A stretch of 64,000 nucleotides of DNA from Lutjanus erythropterus. Its lineage: Eukaryota > Chordata > Actinopteri > Lutjaniformes > Lutjanidae. The stretch is taken from assembly GCA_020091685.1 (NCBI GenBank), contig CM034607.1, positions 18,839,221-18,903,220 on the forward strand. Reading direction: 5' to 3'. This document shows positions 34,249 through 44,010 of this stretch, piece by piece (within the stretch, counting starts at the first letter, position 1; each line of letters opens with the position of its first letter). The notes under the pieces are model-generated. The model saw only the letters and a list, made by a program, of their open reading frames with translations, had not been told where the DNA came from and did not search any database. The position numbers were made by a program, and so were the translations under genes.

Positions 34249-34995
34249 CGGACTTGATTCAGCTGAGTCTGGCTGAGGGACCAAAACAAAAATTGCTATG
34301 AGGGACTCATTGTTTTTTTTACATTGGCACTTTTTAGAAACCCATTTGTGTACTGTTGAGTGTACATACACCCTCAAGCTTTCTACAAAAACTTACTGTA
34401 CTGTATTTTGTTGTCGTATATGTGTTACTTGCTAAGGGCATTTGTCACAATGATCAGTCATTGTGTTTCTTCTATATGTGCGTTTTTGAAAAATAATTTG
34501 GTGCTAAAAGAAATAACACGGACTCAGAATTTGCCAGATTATGTCAACACAATAATCTCTGCAGGCTACTATGAGTATATCACAGCAAATTAACCCATCA
34601 GTAGACGCCAATGCTTCCTCTCCGCCTGGACTCACAAAGCTTCAGAAGGCGTTAGCTGAATCCTGAACGGGAGGCGAGGAGGAGAGCGGGATGTTGTTCC
34701 TCTCACTCTCTGACCAGGCTGGAGGCTTCGGCGGCTGACTCACCGACCGGCTCGAGGAAGGCCTAGCACAAGCACTTGACGTCTCGCAGCAGGCAGTGTC
34801 ATAGAGTGAGAAAGATGGTTAGCAGAAGACTGATGTGTCACCCTCAGCGGGGACGCTACGAAGGTGTTTTGCTGCCAATCTGGCAACGTCTCAGCAAAAT
34901 GGAGAGCATTTACAAATCTCACACCATGCGCAGAAGGTTGAGAAAAGCAGGGTGTTGCTGATGTAAGATTCAACAGAAAAGCAAGGAAAGTTTGT

Positions 34996-35023
<28 letters not shown>
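34996..35023. repeat. (CA)14 microsatellite in predicted 3' UTR
   Basis: 28 bp of perfect CA, followed by TACACAC. Confidence 0.93.
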
Positions 35024-35028
<5 letters not shown>

Positions 35029-35196
35029 ACTCAAAAATAAGCAGTGGCACTAGGCTAACATGAGTCTTTGCATATGGCTAACAGAGAAAGGTACATCTCA
35101 GTAATTTTCTCATTTTTAACCACTGAAACTAAAGAATTCACTTTTTTAAAAAACATGCTCACAGCTGAATATATCAGATAAAGCTTGCATCTAAAC

Positions 35197-35718
35197 TAGG
35201 GGTGTCACGCTTCAATTCTAAATCAAAAATTGTTTGAAATGAGCTAAATCGAAAATGAATCTAAATCAAAAGCAGGCCTGGCAATAGCTACAAACCTTTG
35301 CAACGGTTATTTAGCCTGTAGCTCAGTGTTTCTGCTGGTAACATTTATCAGATTATCTTTTGAATTACGAATTTGAATACCCCATTTAATATGTGGTATT
35401 AAAATGCAATTAGTATCTTGATACATTATCCAGATAAGGGAAAAGCTCATGTTAATGCAAGGTGTAAATGCTACGTGATCAGAATGTAATGAGATCTGCC
35501 AGACCACATCTGGAGGTAGTCTAACTTGTTATGTAGGAGTAAATGCAATCTGTACATTCCGTATAATGTATCTGGATACACGTCTCATTTTAATACCAGG
35601 AGTAAATGGGGTGTAAATGACAGTTTTCAGGGCATAAAACCACTGATGTGTTGATTTTTTACAAATCATGACTCAATATGGCAGTCAGTTGTGAAAAAAT
35701 GGAATCATGACACCCCTA
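35197..35718. mobile_element. non-autonomous hAT-like element inside predicted trib1 3' UTR
   Basis: The left end TAGGGGTGTCACGCTTC (from 35197) pairs with the right end, which reads TAGGGGTGTCATGATTC on the minus strand (ending 35718). Flanking 8-mers ATCTAAAC (35189-35196) and ATATGAAC (35719-35726) match at 6 of 8. It is 522 bp with no transposase frame. If the distal poly(A) site is used, this element is transcribed as part of the trib1 mRNA. Confidence 0.85.
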
Positions 35719-36954
35719 ATATGAACAGGATGTGTCATTTAACAGGGTCTGACCTTGCAAATTTGACTGTGATCAGTCTGTAAAAAAGCTGTGTGTGCAG
35801 TTAATCACAGCTAAACCTAACACTAATGCTTCTAGTTTGAGATAAAATGCTGTAACGGACTCGGTCACATGCCTTTGCAGCAGAGATGGTTGGATAATTC
35901 TTAACGCCTGAAGGCATGCAACAGTTGGATATCTATGAAAAAAAGTTTAAAAAAACAAAACAAAAAACAAACAAAAAATAAAAAAACCCCACAGAATTCA
36001 AAAGGTATTTCTGACTGACGCAACGTGTCAAATATCCAGTTAAGTAAGCATAAAATCAGAAAGAAACACATTACAGAAAAATGAAGCCTTTCTCAGTTGA
36101 GCGGTTGAACCTGTTTTTGTTCATTTCTGTTGGAACATTATGTCAAACTGTGCTGCTTTAACAAAGCGGAGCTGTGCTGAGTGTTGTGCCCGTATCACTG
36201 TGTTTCATAAACTGAATGGTTCTGAATCAGTCGCAGTCAGGCGGTATTTGATGTTGGTTGTCTGATGATGACTCAACACTTGAGCGTGTCTGTAGAGAAT
36301 GGTCCTGACCTTGGCTGGAAGAATCTGTTCTGACTGTTTCACCTCTTTAATGGTACTTTTTTTCCTCCCTTCCTTTTTTTTATTTTTTATTTTTTATTTT
36401 TTTTGCCATTGAAAGCTGTGGATCCATGGAGACTAGTCATCATAGTTAGTGACATGATGTACTACGTTCTAAAAGATGTTTTATCTCAGACTGTGACCGG
36501 CGGATGCAGCGTTTCAGTGACGTTGATGTGGGTCTGCAGCCAGCTATTTCATGCTGGCACATTTATTTTGACAATGGTACTAAATCTGGCATATCTGAGA
36601 AGTGCTGTGCATTAAAGTTTTGGGTCACGCAGTCGGCAAATAAAACACCTTTAATTCTCTCTCATCTGCTTGAGATGTGAACAGACTTGTGACAATCTGA
36701 ATTGTTCCTCACAGAAAAGTAATTTAAGAGATTTATGATTTTGTTTCTGGTTCATATATGTAGAGTGAGTCACACGTTCATGTGACATGTAGAGTAAACT
36801 GACACGGGTGCACAAACTTCATATTGCACTGTGAATTATGTATTTGTGACACAACCTTGAGGCTATTATTAGTCCAAACAGGTTACACACAAGAGATATA
36901 TTCATTGTACAAAAGATGTAAATATGTATATTTGAAATATGTGTGGAGATGTTG

Positions 36955-36960
36955 AATAAA
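36955..36960 (+). terminator. probable main poly(A) signal of trib1
   Basis: AATAAA, followed about 30 nt later by a T/GT-rich stretch (AGCTTGTTTTGTTTATT, about 36986-37002) like a downstream element. TGTAAATATGTATATTTG-type sequence just before it resembles the end of vertebrate TRIB1 transcripts as I recall them. Confidence 0.6.
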
Positions 36961-37067
36961 GATCACATTTTTTCATATTCACATAGCTTGTTTTGTTTAT
37001 TAGAAGAGCAATATGAGGCACTTGCATGCCCAAAAATGAGTACCACAGTCCAAATAGCGAGATGGAG

Positions 37068-37120
37068 CCATAGACTGTATATTAAATAGATAAAATCCCT
37101 ATTTAATATACAGTTTATGG
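37068..37120. repeat. 22-bp near-perfect hairpin
   Basis: 37068-37089 and 37099-37120 are inverted repeats matching at 21 of 22 bases with a 9-nt loop. The arm sequence (CCATAGACTGTATATTAAAT) is the start of a dispersed fish repeat that I recall, so a foldback fragment is the likely source. It lies about 110 bp past the poly(A) signal. Confidence 0.85.
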
Positions 37121-38499
37121 TTGAAGCGAGTTGTTCCCCCCCAGCCCCTCCCTGACTTGAAGAAAGTCAGGCAGGCTGCAGGAATGCTACAGGAGGGCAA
37201 GACGAGTGCAACATTGAAAACTGACCATGAGAAGAGAAGACAAGTCCTATATTCTAAGCTGATCAGCTGTTTCTAACTATCCTGAAAACAAAAGCTCGCT
37301 GCTACGACAATACACACTCACGAGTTTGAGTTCAGTGTGAAGATTATTAATGATTTCTTACAACTCATAAACAGACACTACCTCATTTGGCAAACATTTT
37401 GCATTAATTCAATTAATTAAGATGAAACAGGCAAACAACAACAGTTTTTCCAAAGGACACCGCAGCTGTAACACTGTTGTCAGAGAATTGAGTATTTCAA
37501 ACTAATGACGTATGGCCATTTTCTGATAAACTACAGCAAATATATTACACATTTCTCCTTTAACGGCTGCTACACACAAACACCTGCACGTTACACAGCT
37601 AATCGACTGCATGCCTCGAAGGTTTTCCTGCAAGAATTCTGTCTGCGCAGCTCTTCATCACAATACATTTTCTCATTTTCCTCAGCGCTTTCAATTTCAT
37701 CCTTGCAAGGGAGAAAAACTCCCCCTCTCTCTCTCCATCCCTGCCTCAAAACGTTTACTCTTCTCTGACCTTTGCGTAATGTAACATTTAACTCCTCAAA
37801 CACACAAATGTCAATAGTGGGTCAGTGTCTTTTCCTGGAATACGTAAGGGGGAGCATATACACCACTCTCGCTTTCTTTTTTTCCCTCGGCTTCAGTGCC
37901 AACCGGTGGACCTCGAGGTCACCTCATCAAACACTGAACACCAGCATTATTTAAGCTCAACTACATATATTCTTTTTCATCTAATGCACTTTTGCTTATG
38001 AATCACTGTTTGACCTATAAGATCTTGGCATGTCTCCACCGTCTGTGTGTTATGACTACCGCAGGCATGGCTGGCCGGGGCTTGCGTAAGCGCTGTGTGC
38101 GTGTTCATGCACGTACCTGCCTGCTTGTCTGCATTTGCGTGTGTGTGTGTGTGTGAGCACAAGAGTCAGATTAAGTATCAACAGGGTAGCTGGAGTGTCT
38201 CTGCTCCTGGGAAGTTGCCAAACCAGCGATTGCCCAACACGTCAGAGCCGGACTCCTCTGGCTGGGGATGACAACACAGCCCCGAAAAAACCTAGGGCAG
38301 CAGCAGGTCAAGTAATGAATAAGAGTGTGTGTATTTGTGTGGGAAAGGGTGTGTTTGAGAAGGTGTTTATGGGAGGATGTGTTGTGGAAGGTGGTTTTGT
38401 GTCTATGACAAGGTCTGTCATTCACTGTTTACAATATTTAAACACACAATATATAAATTGCCACGTGGTTTCTTTCACATTAAACCAATAACACAAGAC
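37121..38499. other. gene-free, no recognised element
   Basis: GT-rich short runs near 38139-38155. The frames at 37505 and 38135 show no domain. No clear repeat boundary. Confidence 0.45.
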
Positions 38500-39000
38500 A
38501 GTTTGATGACATTGTGAACTACTGTGGGATCATGGGAGCTGTTATCTCCACTTTTAAACAACCGCCATTTCTGATGAAACTCTATCTGACATGACTCAGC
38601 AGAAATTATGTTCATGGACAAGGTAATAAAGTCTTATTCACGTTACCTTTAGTCACGTTGGTCAACTACCTTCTACGCTCTCTAACATGTGCAACATGGC
38701 CAATGTTTTCCTGGAAGTTCTAGCAATTAGCTAGCAACGGCTAGCAGGAAACGCACCATCGCCATAAATAAAGTACGGATTTCTCTGGGCTTGACCATTG
38801 TTTGACCATTGTTGGACCATTGTTTACAGAGCTTGATGATGACTTGAACTACCATGGGATCATGGGAGTTGTTGTCTTCATTGTTAAACAACCACCACTG
38901 CTGACAGGCCATGAAGGAGTCATGCTCCATAAGCAACACAAACAACAGGCCTCATGAACAAGTTTCCCTGGAAGTTATAGCAATTGACTCTGACAAGTGA
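38500..39000. repeat. directly duplicated repeat unit (family D)
   Basis: Two plus-strand copies about 330 bp apart share GGGATCATGGGAG (38526, 38856), TTAAACAACC(G/A)CCA, and CCTGGAAGTT(C/A)TAGCAATT (about 38709 and 38966). The stretch between holds three 11-bp GACCATTGTTT-like units (38793-38826). A third, inverted copy of the first block is in trib1 intron 2 (33594-33638). Confidence 0.7.
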
Positions 39001-39229
39001 CCAGATCAAACTACCTTTAAATGACCTTTTAATAAATAACAATTTACCTTTTAATAAATAACAAGTTTCTCTAGGTTTTAATGTTGTTATTTGGGATAAT
39101 AAAAGTACACACTTCAAAAAAATATATAATATACCTATTTGTTTTTGACATTTTATAGCGGAAGTGTCATTTAATATGCCTTAAATGAGGGTTTCCTACT
39201 AGTACTGGTTTCATTTTAGCTTTAGAGGA

Positions 39230-39415
39230 GCTGAGAGGCAAATTCAGCTGTTTTCAGACAGAGCCATGCTAGCTGTTTCCCTGTTTCCAGTCTTTGTGCT
39301 ACACTAAGCTAACTGGCTGCTAGCTAACCAGTAGCTTCATATACACCAATCTCATCAATCTTCTCATCTAACTCTCAGCAAGGAAGTGGATAAGCACATA
39401 TTCCAAAATTAAAAA
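39230..39415. mobile_element. right-end fragment of the 5718-6776 element family
   Basis: CCAGTCTTTGTGCTA, CTAAGCTAACTGGCTGC, GTAGCTTCATAT and CTTCTCATCTAACTCTCAGC follow in the same order as at the right side of the TTAA element at 5718-6776. The left part is absent. Confidence 0.7.
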
Positions 39416-40956
39416 CTAACAGAAAAAACTGTTTGTTAGCTTTAAGTTAAGGTTAGGAGGATTCAAACAAAGGTTGTTTTGTGGTGAGAGTTAAAACGAG
39501 GTTAGGTGTTAGGAAACGTTCTCAGGTATATTGTGTGTCGGTGTGATCTCATCCTGTCCCTTGACCACAAGTGTAAACTTTATCCTTCCATGTGATCCGG
39601 GATCATTAAAGTTTCCCAACCACATGAACCATTAAATAACAGAGCTCAAAAAACTTCCTCTTGGATGGATGTCACACACACGCACACACACACAAACACA
39701 GCAGAGTGTCATCAGATATTTCCTTGATCCTGCATGACCTCATTTGCTAAAGTAGAAATTACAAAGAATACTTTCTGATGTTTCAAGGGATGTTTCTGAC
39801 ATTTGAAGCTATTTTTAAGGCAGATTAAAAAAACAGTAATGCTACAGTCATATATCTCATGTATCACTGAGGGATTTAAATATTTAAACATCGAGGAATT
39901 TAAATTCTTCAGACAAAGTGGGTTGTTTTTGACGATAAGTGTGAACTACACAGGAAAAAGTGCAAAATAGGTGTCACCCTGCCTGTTTTTCCCTCATAAG
40001 CCGCACAAGGAAGTGAAGAAGCAGATCTGAGATTTGACAGTAAAGCACCTGCTACAGAGAGATGATGTTAAGTATTGTTGCTTCTTCCTGGAACTCTTTG
40101 GCACAGACGAGCGTTCCCCTGATGCAATGGAAACCACCTCCTGTGTTTAAACGACCTGATTTATTTCATAACACAAATCCCAGAGGGAATGCGAGGTATT
40201 GTGTTGATCATAGTTCAGTGAGTGAGTGTGAATGTTTGTAACGAGGCTGGTATTTTTAACTGTCATCTTTAATCACAAAGGCATACATGGAATTCATTTA
40301 AATAAAGCCAAGTTTTAATCTCTGCTGCACCCCTGTGGAGCTTTGACAAATTGCACTTTGGGGGCAGAAAACATGCTGTACTGGAACACATGTCCTTGTA
40401 TGGTACAATACTTGAACAACACTATTTTTTAAGAAGAAAAACTCATTACTATTTAATAATAAGACAGAAAATAACTTACTAATATTACAGTTCCAGGAAC
40501 AGATAAAATCAAAAACTCAGAAAAAAGTGGAGAGGATGATTTGTGACTAAGGTCCTATGAAAATGATTGATTTATTGATCCTCTTAGTTTGTTAGTAGAC
40601 ATTCACCAAAGTTAATGTTAATAAGTTGGATTGGATGATAATAAGATGGATTTTGGTTATGTTCTGCATCTCTGTACACTAAGACCTAAAGCTACAAAAG
40701 GCACATTGGGACTTTTTCACAACATGACATTCCTGGATCTATGAAGCAATAATAAGGATTCTTAATTTCTTTAATGGTTTTTTGTACATTATTTTTTTAA
40801 CTGGCATTCAGCATCAAAAACAATAAAATGAGTTTCAAATATCGTATGTATACATTATCAGTTTGTGTTGGTCAGAAATGCCACATTTTGAAACCTTGTA
40901 AACACAGGGGAAAAATAAAAACTGTGAAAATTATGTAAAGTTGGGGAGTTCTTCTC
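39416..40956. other. gene-free, no recognised element
   Basis: AT-rich sequence with a short CACACA patch near 39673-39697. No gene, RNA gene or defined repeat. Confidence 0.5.
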
Positions 40957-41650
40957 CTGAAGGGGACAGTTCACCCTAAAATCAAGTAGTTCTGATTCCA
41001 TTATATTTATATTGCGAGACAGCTGGATTCCATCTTGCTGGGCTTCAAGTTATCCACTTCTCTCCGCAACAAAAGTGGTGCAGCCAATCAGCAATAGGAG
41101 GGACTACTGGCAGCTGTGGGCGTGGTTTTAGGTGTGACAACAGCAAGAAGTGGCCGTGGAAGTGACTCATCTCGAACAAACATCTCTCTGGCTCCGCTGG
41201 TAGTAAGCTGACAAGCCAGAGGGTTTGTTGCACAGAATGGAAGGATTCTCGCATGATCTTGTGATCTCGTAAATCCAGATGCCTCTCAAGATAACTCTCC
41301 TGCTACATCATATGGTTTGTTGATCTGGTTGATCTGATAGGTTGAAGTTGTCCTACGTTAGACGTGATAGACAGATTATTCATCCAATAACCTGTCAAGT
41401 GTTTGTTTTTTTTTTTAAATGTCTGCCCTTTTTTCAAATAGTGGTTTTTAAGGATGACTTGCCAGATCGTTCTGTATAACCAGCCGTCTGGCGTGTCAGG
41501 TTACCATTATACTGGAGAGATGGCAGAAATTTCTATGCCTGATAACTTCAAACCTCTGACTCACACCAAAACTGGGTGGAAGGATAAACAGCACTACAGG
41601 CTAGGGGGAAAAATATGTATTTTTGATGTGGGGATAAACTGTCCCTTTAA
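40957..41650. mobile_element. TTAA MITE (family A), enlarged by a second repeat
   Basis: The left end CTGAAGGGGACAGTTCACCC (TTAA changed to CTGA) pairs with the right end GATAAACTGTCCCTTTAA (TTAA 41647-41650). 41010-41290 reads like another fish repeat inserted within it (GCGAGACAGCTGGATTCC; TGATCTCGTAAATCCAGATG). Minus-strand frames over this part are not coding. Confidence 0.65.
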
Positions 41651-41657
41651 TGTAAAA

Positions 41658-42206
41658 TCACTGATTTGTAAAAATAATAAAGTCTGGCCTATGAAGTGAT
41701 CCACAGTTAAACGTGTTTTCCCAACAAGGCACAAATAATCCCAATTTGTGGTTAACATATGCTGTTATCGTCTCCGTTTGGTAATTTTTTATTGCAATGT
41801 CCATTAAAGATGGGTTATCCTGTGATAGCCATTTCTGAAGAGTCTTAAGGGCCTTTTCAGCAGCAAGCACCATTTCATAAATATTTGTCTATTTTTAACT
41901 ATGTCTGAGGTATAAGTCCAAAAAATATGATCTAACTCTCCATGGGAACATGACATCTGAAAAGATTTTGGCAGACATCATGTATCTTTCTCCAAAAGTC
42001 TTAAATAACAAGACAATCTCCAGAAAACATGGTAATGATTTGCATTTAGATTTCCAGTTTCTCCAGCAAACTAGGGATTTACCATCATAATGGGATTTGG
42101 GAGCAGACGTAATAAAGTACCTTATTAGATTTTTCCAACTAAACTCCCTCCAGCGTTGTGAATTGGTTCTAATGGCTGCTAATACAGCCATTAGATAAAA
42201 AGTCAT
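41658..42206 (-). pseudogene. L1/Tx1-like LINE ORF2 C-terminal fragment, minus strand
   Basis: Minus-strand frame 42206-41895 has a Trp-Lys-Asn-Leu-Ile-Arg-Tyr-Phe-Ile-Thr block, then Cys-Trp-Arg-Asn-Trp, as in the C-terminal region of L1-type ORF2, where a Cys/His-containing motif follows the reverse transcriptase. After a frameshift near 41880, frame 41873-41658 continues with Leu-Ala-Ala-Glu-Lys-Ala-Leu and Lys-Trp-Leu-Ser-Gln-Asp-Asn-Pro-Ser, the usual end region. It is truncated upstream and broken by the shift and an in-frame stop. The family is from memory and could be wrong at clade level. Confidence 0.7.
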
Positions 42207-42657
42207 TTATAAAGGATGCCTTATTAAAAACTGTTACAGAAATTTGCACATTTCATACAATTCTCTTTCAGTGCTCAAATCAGGCTTTTTAAAATGTAGC
42301 ATTGAATTGCTTACTGTAATATAAATTTATATAATTATAAGTGACCGTCAGTTGGACAAAACAGACATATTAAGTTGTCACATTGGACAAAGATTCTCCA
42401 ACATTTAATAGACCAAATATAGTAATTAATGGATTAGAGGTGGCCTTTTCCTCTTCATATAAAAAACATTTTTTTCATTTTGTTTTATTTTTCTAGAAAG
42501 TTTTGAAACCTGCCTTGATTATGTCCATCTTCAGCTAAAATTTCTCTTCTTCAGTGCCTCTTTTGGTGGAGTAGTGTGAAACCACTGGCAGGAACGTGTA
42601 AAACACTGCTTTGTTTCACTGCCAGTGTTCAAAAACTCTACAGGGTACCTTTAAACG
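42207..42657. other. gene-free, AT-rich
   Basis: Could hold more of the decayed LINE on the minus strand, but no frame can be followed. Nothing else is seen. Confidence 0.4.
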
Positions 42658-42712
42658 AGCAAATAATCATCAGATTAATTACCAATGAAAACAATCGTTC
42701 GTTGCAGCCGTA
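42658..42712. mobile_element. right-end fragment of the 28770-29001 MITE family
   Basis: AATAATCATCAGATTAATTA, then AATGAAAACAATCG and TTCGTTGCAGCCGTA, as at the right end of that family. Confidence 0.6.
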
Positions 42713-42884
42713 GTAAGATAGACTTTCCAAGAAAACATGGAATAACACAGTCACTGTTCTTTGACAGCGCGCGTCTCCATTGGAGGTAAATGGGAATCTT
42801 CAGTGTTGTCTGGGTCAAAAGGCTCTTAAGCACAGACAGGAGGCAAATGACGAGTGTTTCTCTGATGAGGTTATTTCTAGCAAA

Positions 42885-43230
42885 GTGGCCCCTCAGGGCT
42901 CTGTGTTGTTATCATCATGATTGTTCTCTATTCAGACAAATAAAGTGAAACAGAAAAACATTGTTGAGATATTAAAATATGCTGATGACATGGCCCTGGG
43001 TGGCCTGATACACAGGGTCTGTTTGTCATGACTTCTCTGACGGATGTAAATCCATTTGTTCCCAGAGATAAGAAAATATATGAATTCAGCTTTAATCTGT
43101 CCTCCATTTGATAGATGTGCTGAATCATTTAAGGTAGGAATTCTCTTGGACGGGGACTCTTCAGACCGACAAATTAAGCTCCATAATGCTGATCAGATTG
43201 ACGAGCAAGTCCTTCCAAAGCCAAATTCTG
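42885..43230 (+). pseudogene. LINE reverse transcriptase fragment
   Basis: In one plus-strand frame: Val-Ala-Pro-Gln-Gly-Ser-Val-Leu (from 42885), a stop, Leu-Phe-Ser-Ile-Gln-Thr-Asn, then Lys-Tyr-Ala-Asp-Asp-Met-Ala-Leu (about 42975-42998). These are the APQG and YADD motifs of a non-LTR reverse transcriptase in correct order and near-correct spacing. Further on, Glu-Ser-Phe-Lys-Val-Gly-Ile-Leu-Leu-Asp-Gly resembles the ESFKYLG block. Several in-frame stops show a dead copy. It ends at the MITE that starts at 43234, with the family A target TTAA at the border. It differs from the LINE at 11190-11990. Confidence 0.75.
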
Positions 43231-43233
43231 ATT

Positions 43234-43563
43234 TTAAAGGGATGGTTTACCCCCAAAATCAAACAGACATGCTTTTCCATTTGCCTGTAGTGTTATTAAT
43301 CCATCTAGATAGTTTTGTTGGAAGTTGCTGAGTTTTGGCCACAGAGATGTCTGCCTTCTCTCGAATATAAAGGAACTAGAGGGCACCAGAGGCATGTGGT
43401 GCTCACAGAGGATTACAGCTCAGCCGAGAAGGAAGCCATTAATGTTTACATCCTGTAATGTCACAAGCACCAGCTTCTCATTCATGAGTAGATGCATGCT
43501 GCCTTCTGTGTGCTCAAATATTTTTATTAATTATTAATATTTTGGGGTGAACTGTCCCTTTAA
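43234..43563. mobile_element. complete TTAA-flanked MITE (family A)
   Basis: TTAA (43234-43237) AGGGATGGTTTACCCCCAAAAT on the left; ATTTTGGGGTGAACTGTCCCTTTAA (TTAA 43560-43563) on the right. Inverted termini of about 22 bp. The interior contains GAGATGTCTGCCTTCTCTCG, a phrase of this common fish family. 330 bp, non-coding. TTAA duplications suggest a piggyBac- or Kolobok-type source. Confidence 0.85.
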
Positions 43564-44010
43564 GGCAAGGCAAGTAACACATTTCATACACTGGGCCAAT
43601 TCAAGGTGCTTTAGAAAAGACTCAGGTAGAAGAAATAAAAGGGCATTTTTTTTGGCTAAAGAAGTATAAAAGATACGTGGAGATGAACATAAAAATCGTG
43701 CGGCAGTTTTTAAAAGTAGTAATAATTGGTGCAAATCAGGGATCTTCTGGTAGTTTGGACAGCAGAGTAACTAAACGCAGCTCGACCACACTTTGTTCTG
43801 ACTCTGGAAACAGCTGGCTCACCTGTTCCAGTTGAGGCCCGGGGCCTTCATGTGGAAGAGGTACGTCCAAAATGTAATTCAGCCATAAACCGTGAAATGA
43901 TAACAGGCCGCAGCAGTAACTTAAAGTCAGTTCTATAACTGACTGGTAGCCGGTGCAGAGACCTGAGAACTGTAACGTGTTCAACTTTCTTACTTTTTGT
44001 GAGAACTGCA
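43564..44010. repeat. dispersed repeat (family E)
   Basis: Begins with GGCAAGGCAAGTAACACATTTCATACA and CAATTCAAGGTGCTTTA, then GACTGGTAGCCGGTGCAGAG. These are phrases of a very common fish repeat that I recall. Related text is at 46140-46560. No coding potential is supported. Confidence 0.6.

Larger units (their letters stand above)
34249..36975 (+). other. trib1: trib1 3' UTR (predicted)
   Basis: Predicted to run from the stop to about 15-20 nt past AATAAA at 36955-36960. The last 150 nt hold a Pumilio-type TGTAAATA (36917-36924) and TTGCACTG (36824-36831), which matches the seeds of miR-130/301 (TTGCACT) and miR-148/152 (TGCACTG). No UUAUUUAUU nonamer is seen. Internal signals ATTAAA (36611-36616) and AATAAA (36639-36644) could give shorter forms. 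It contains (CA)n (34996-35023), an hAT-like insertion (35197-35718), an A-rich patch (35941-35990) and a T-rich patch (36361-36402). Confidence 0.65.
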
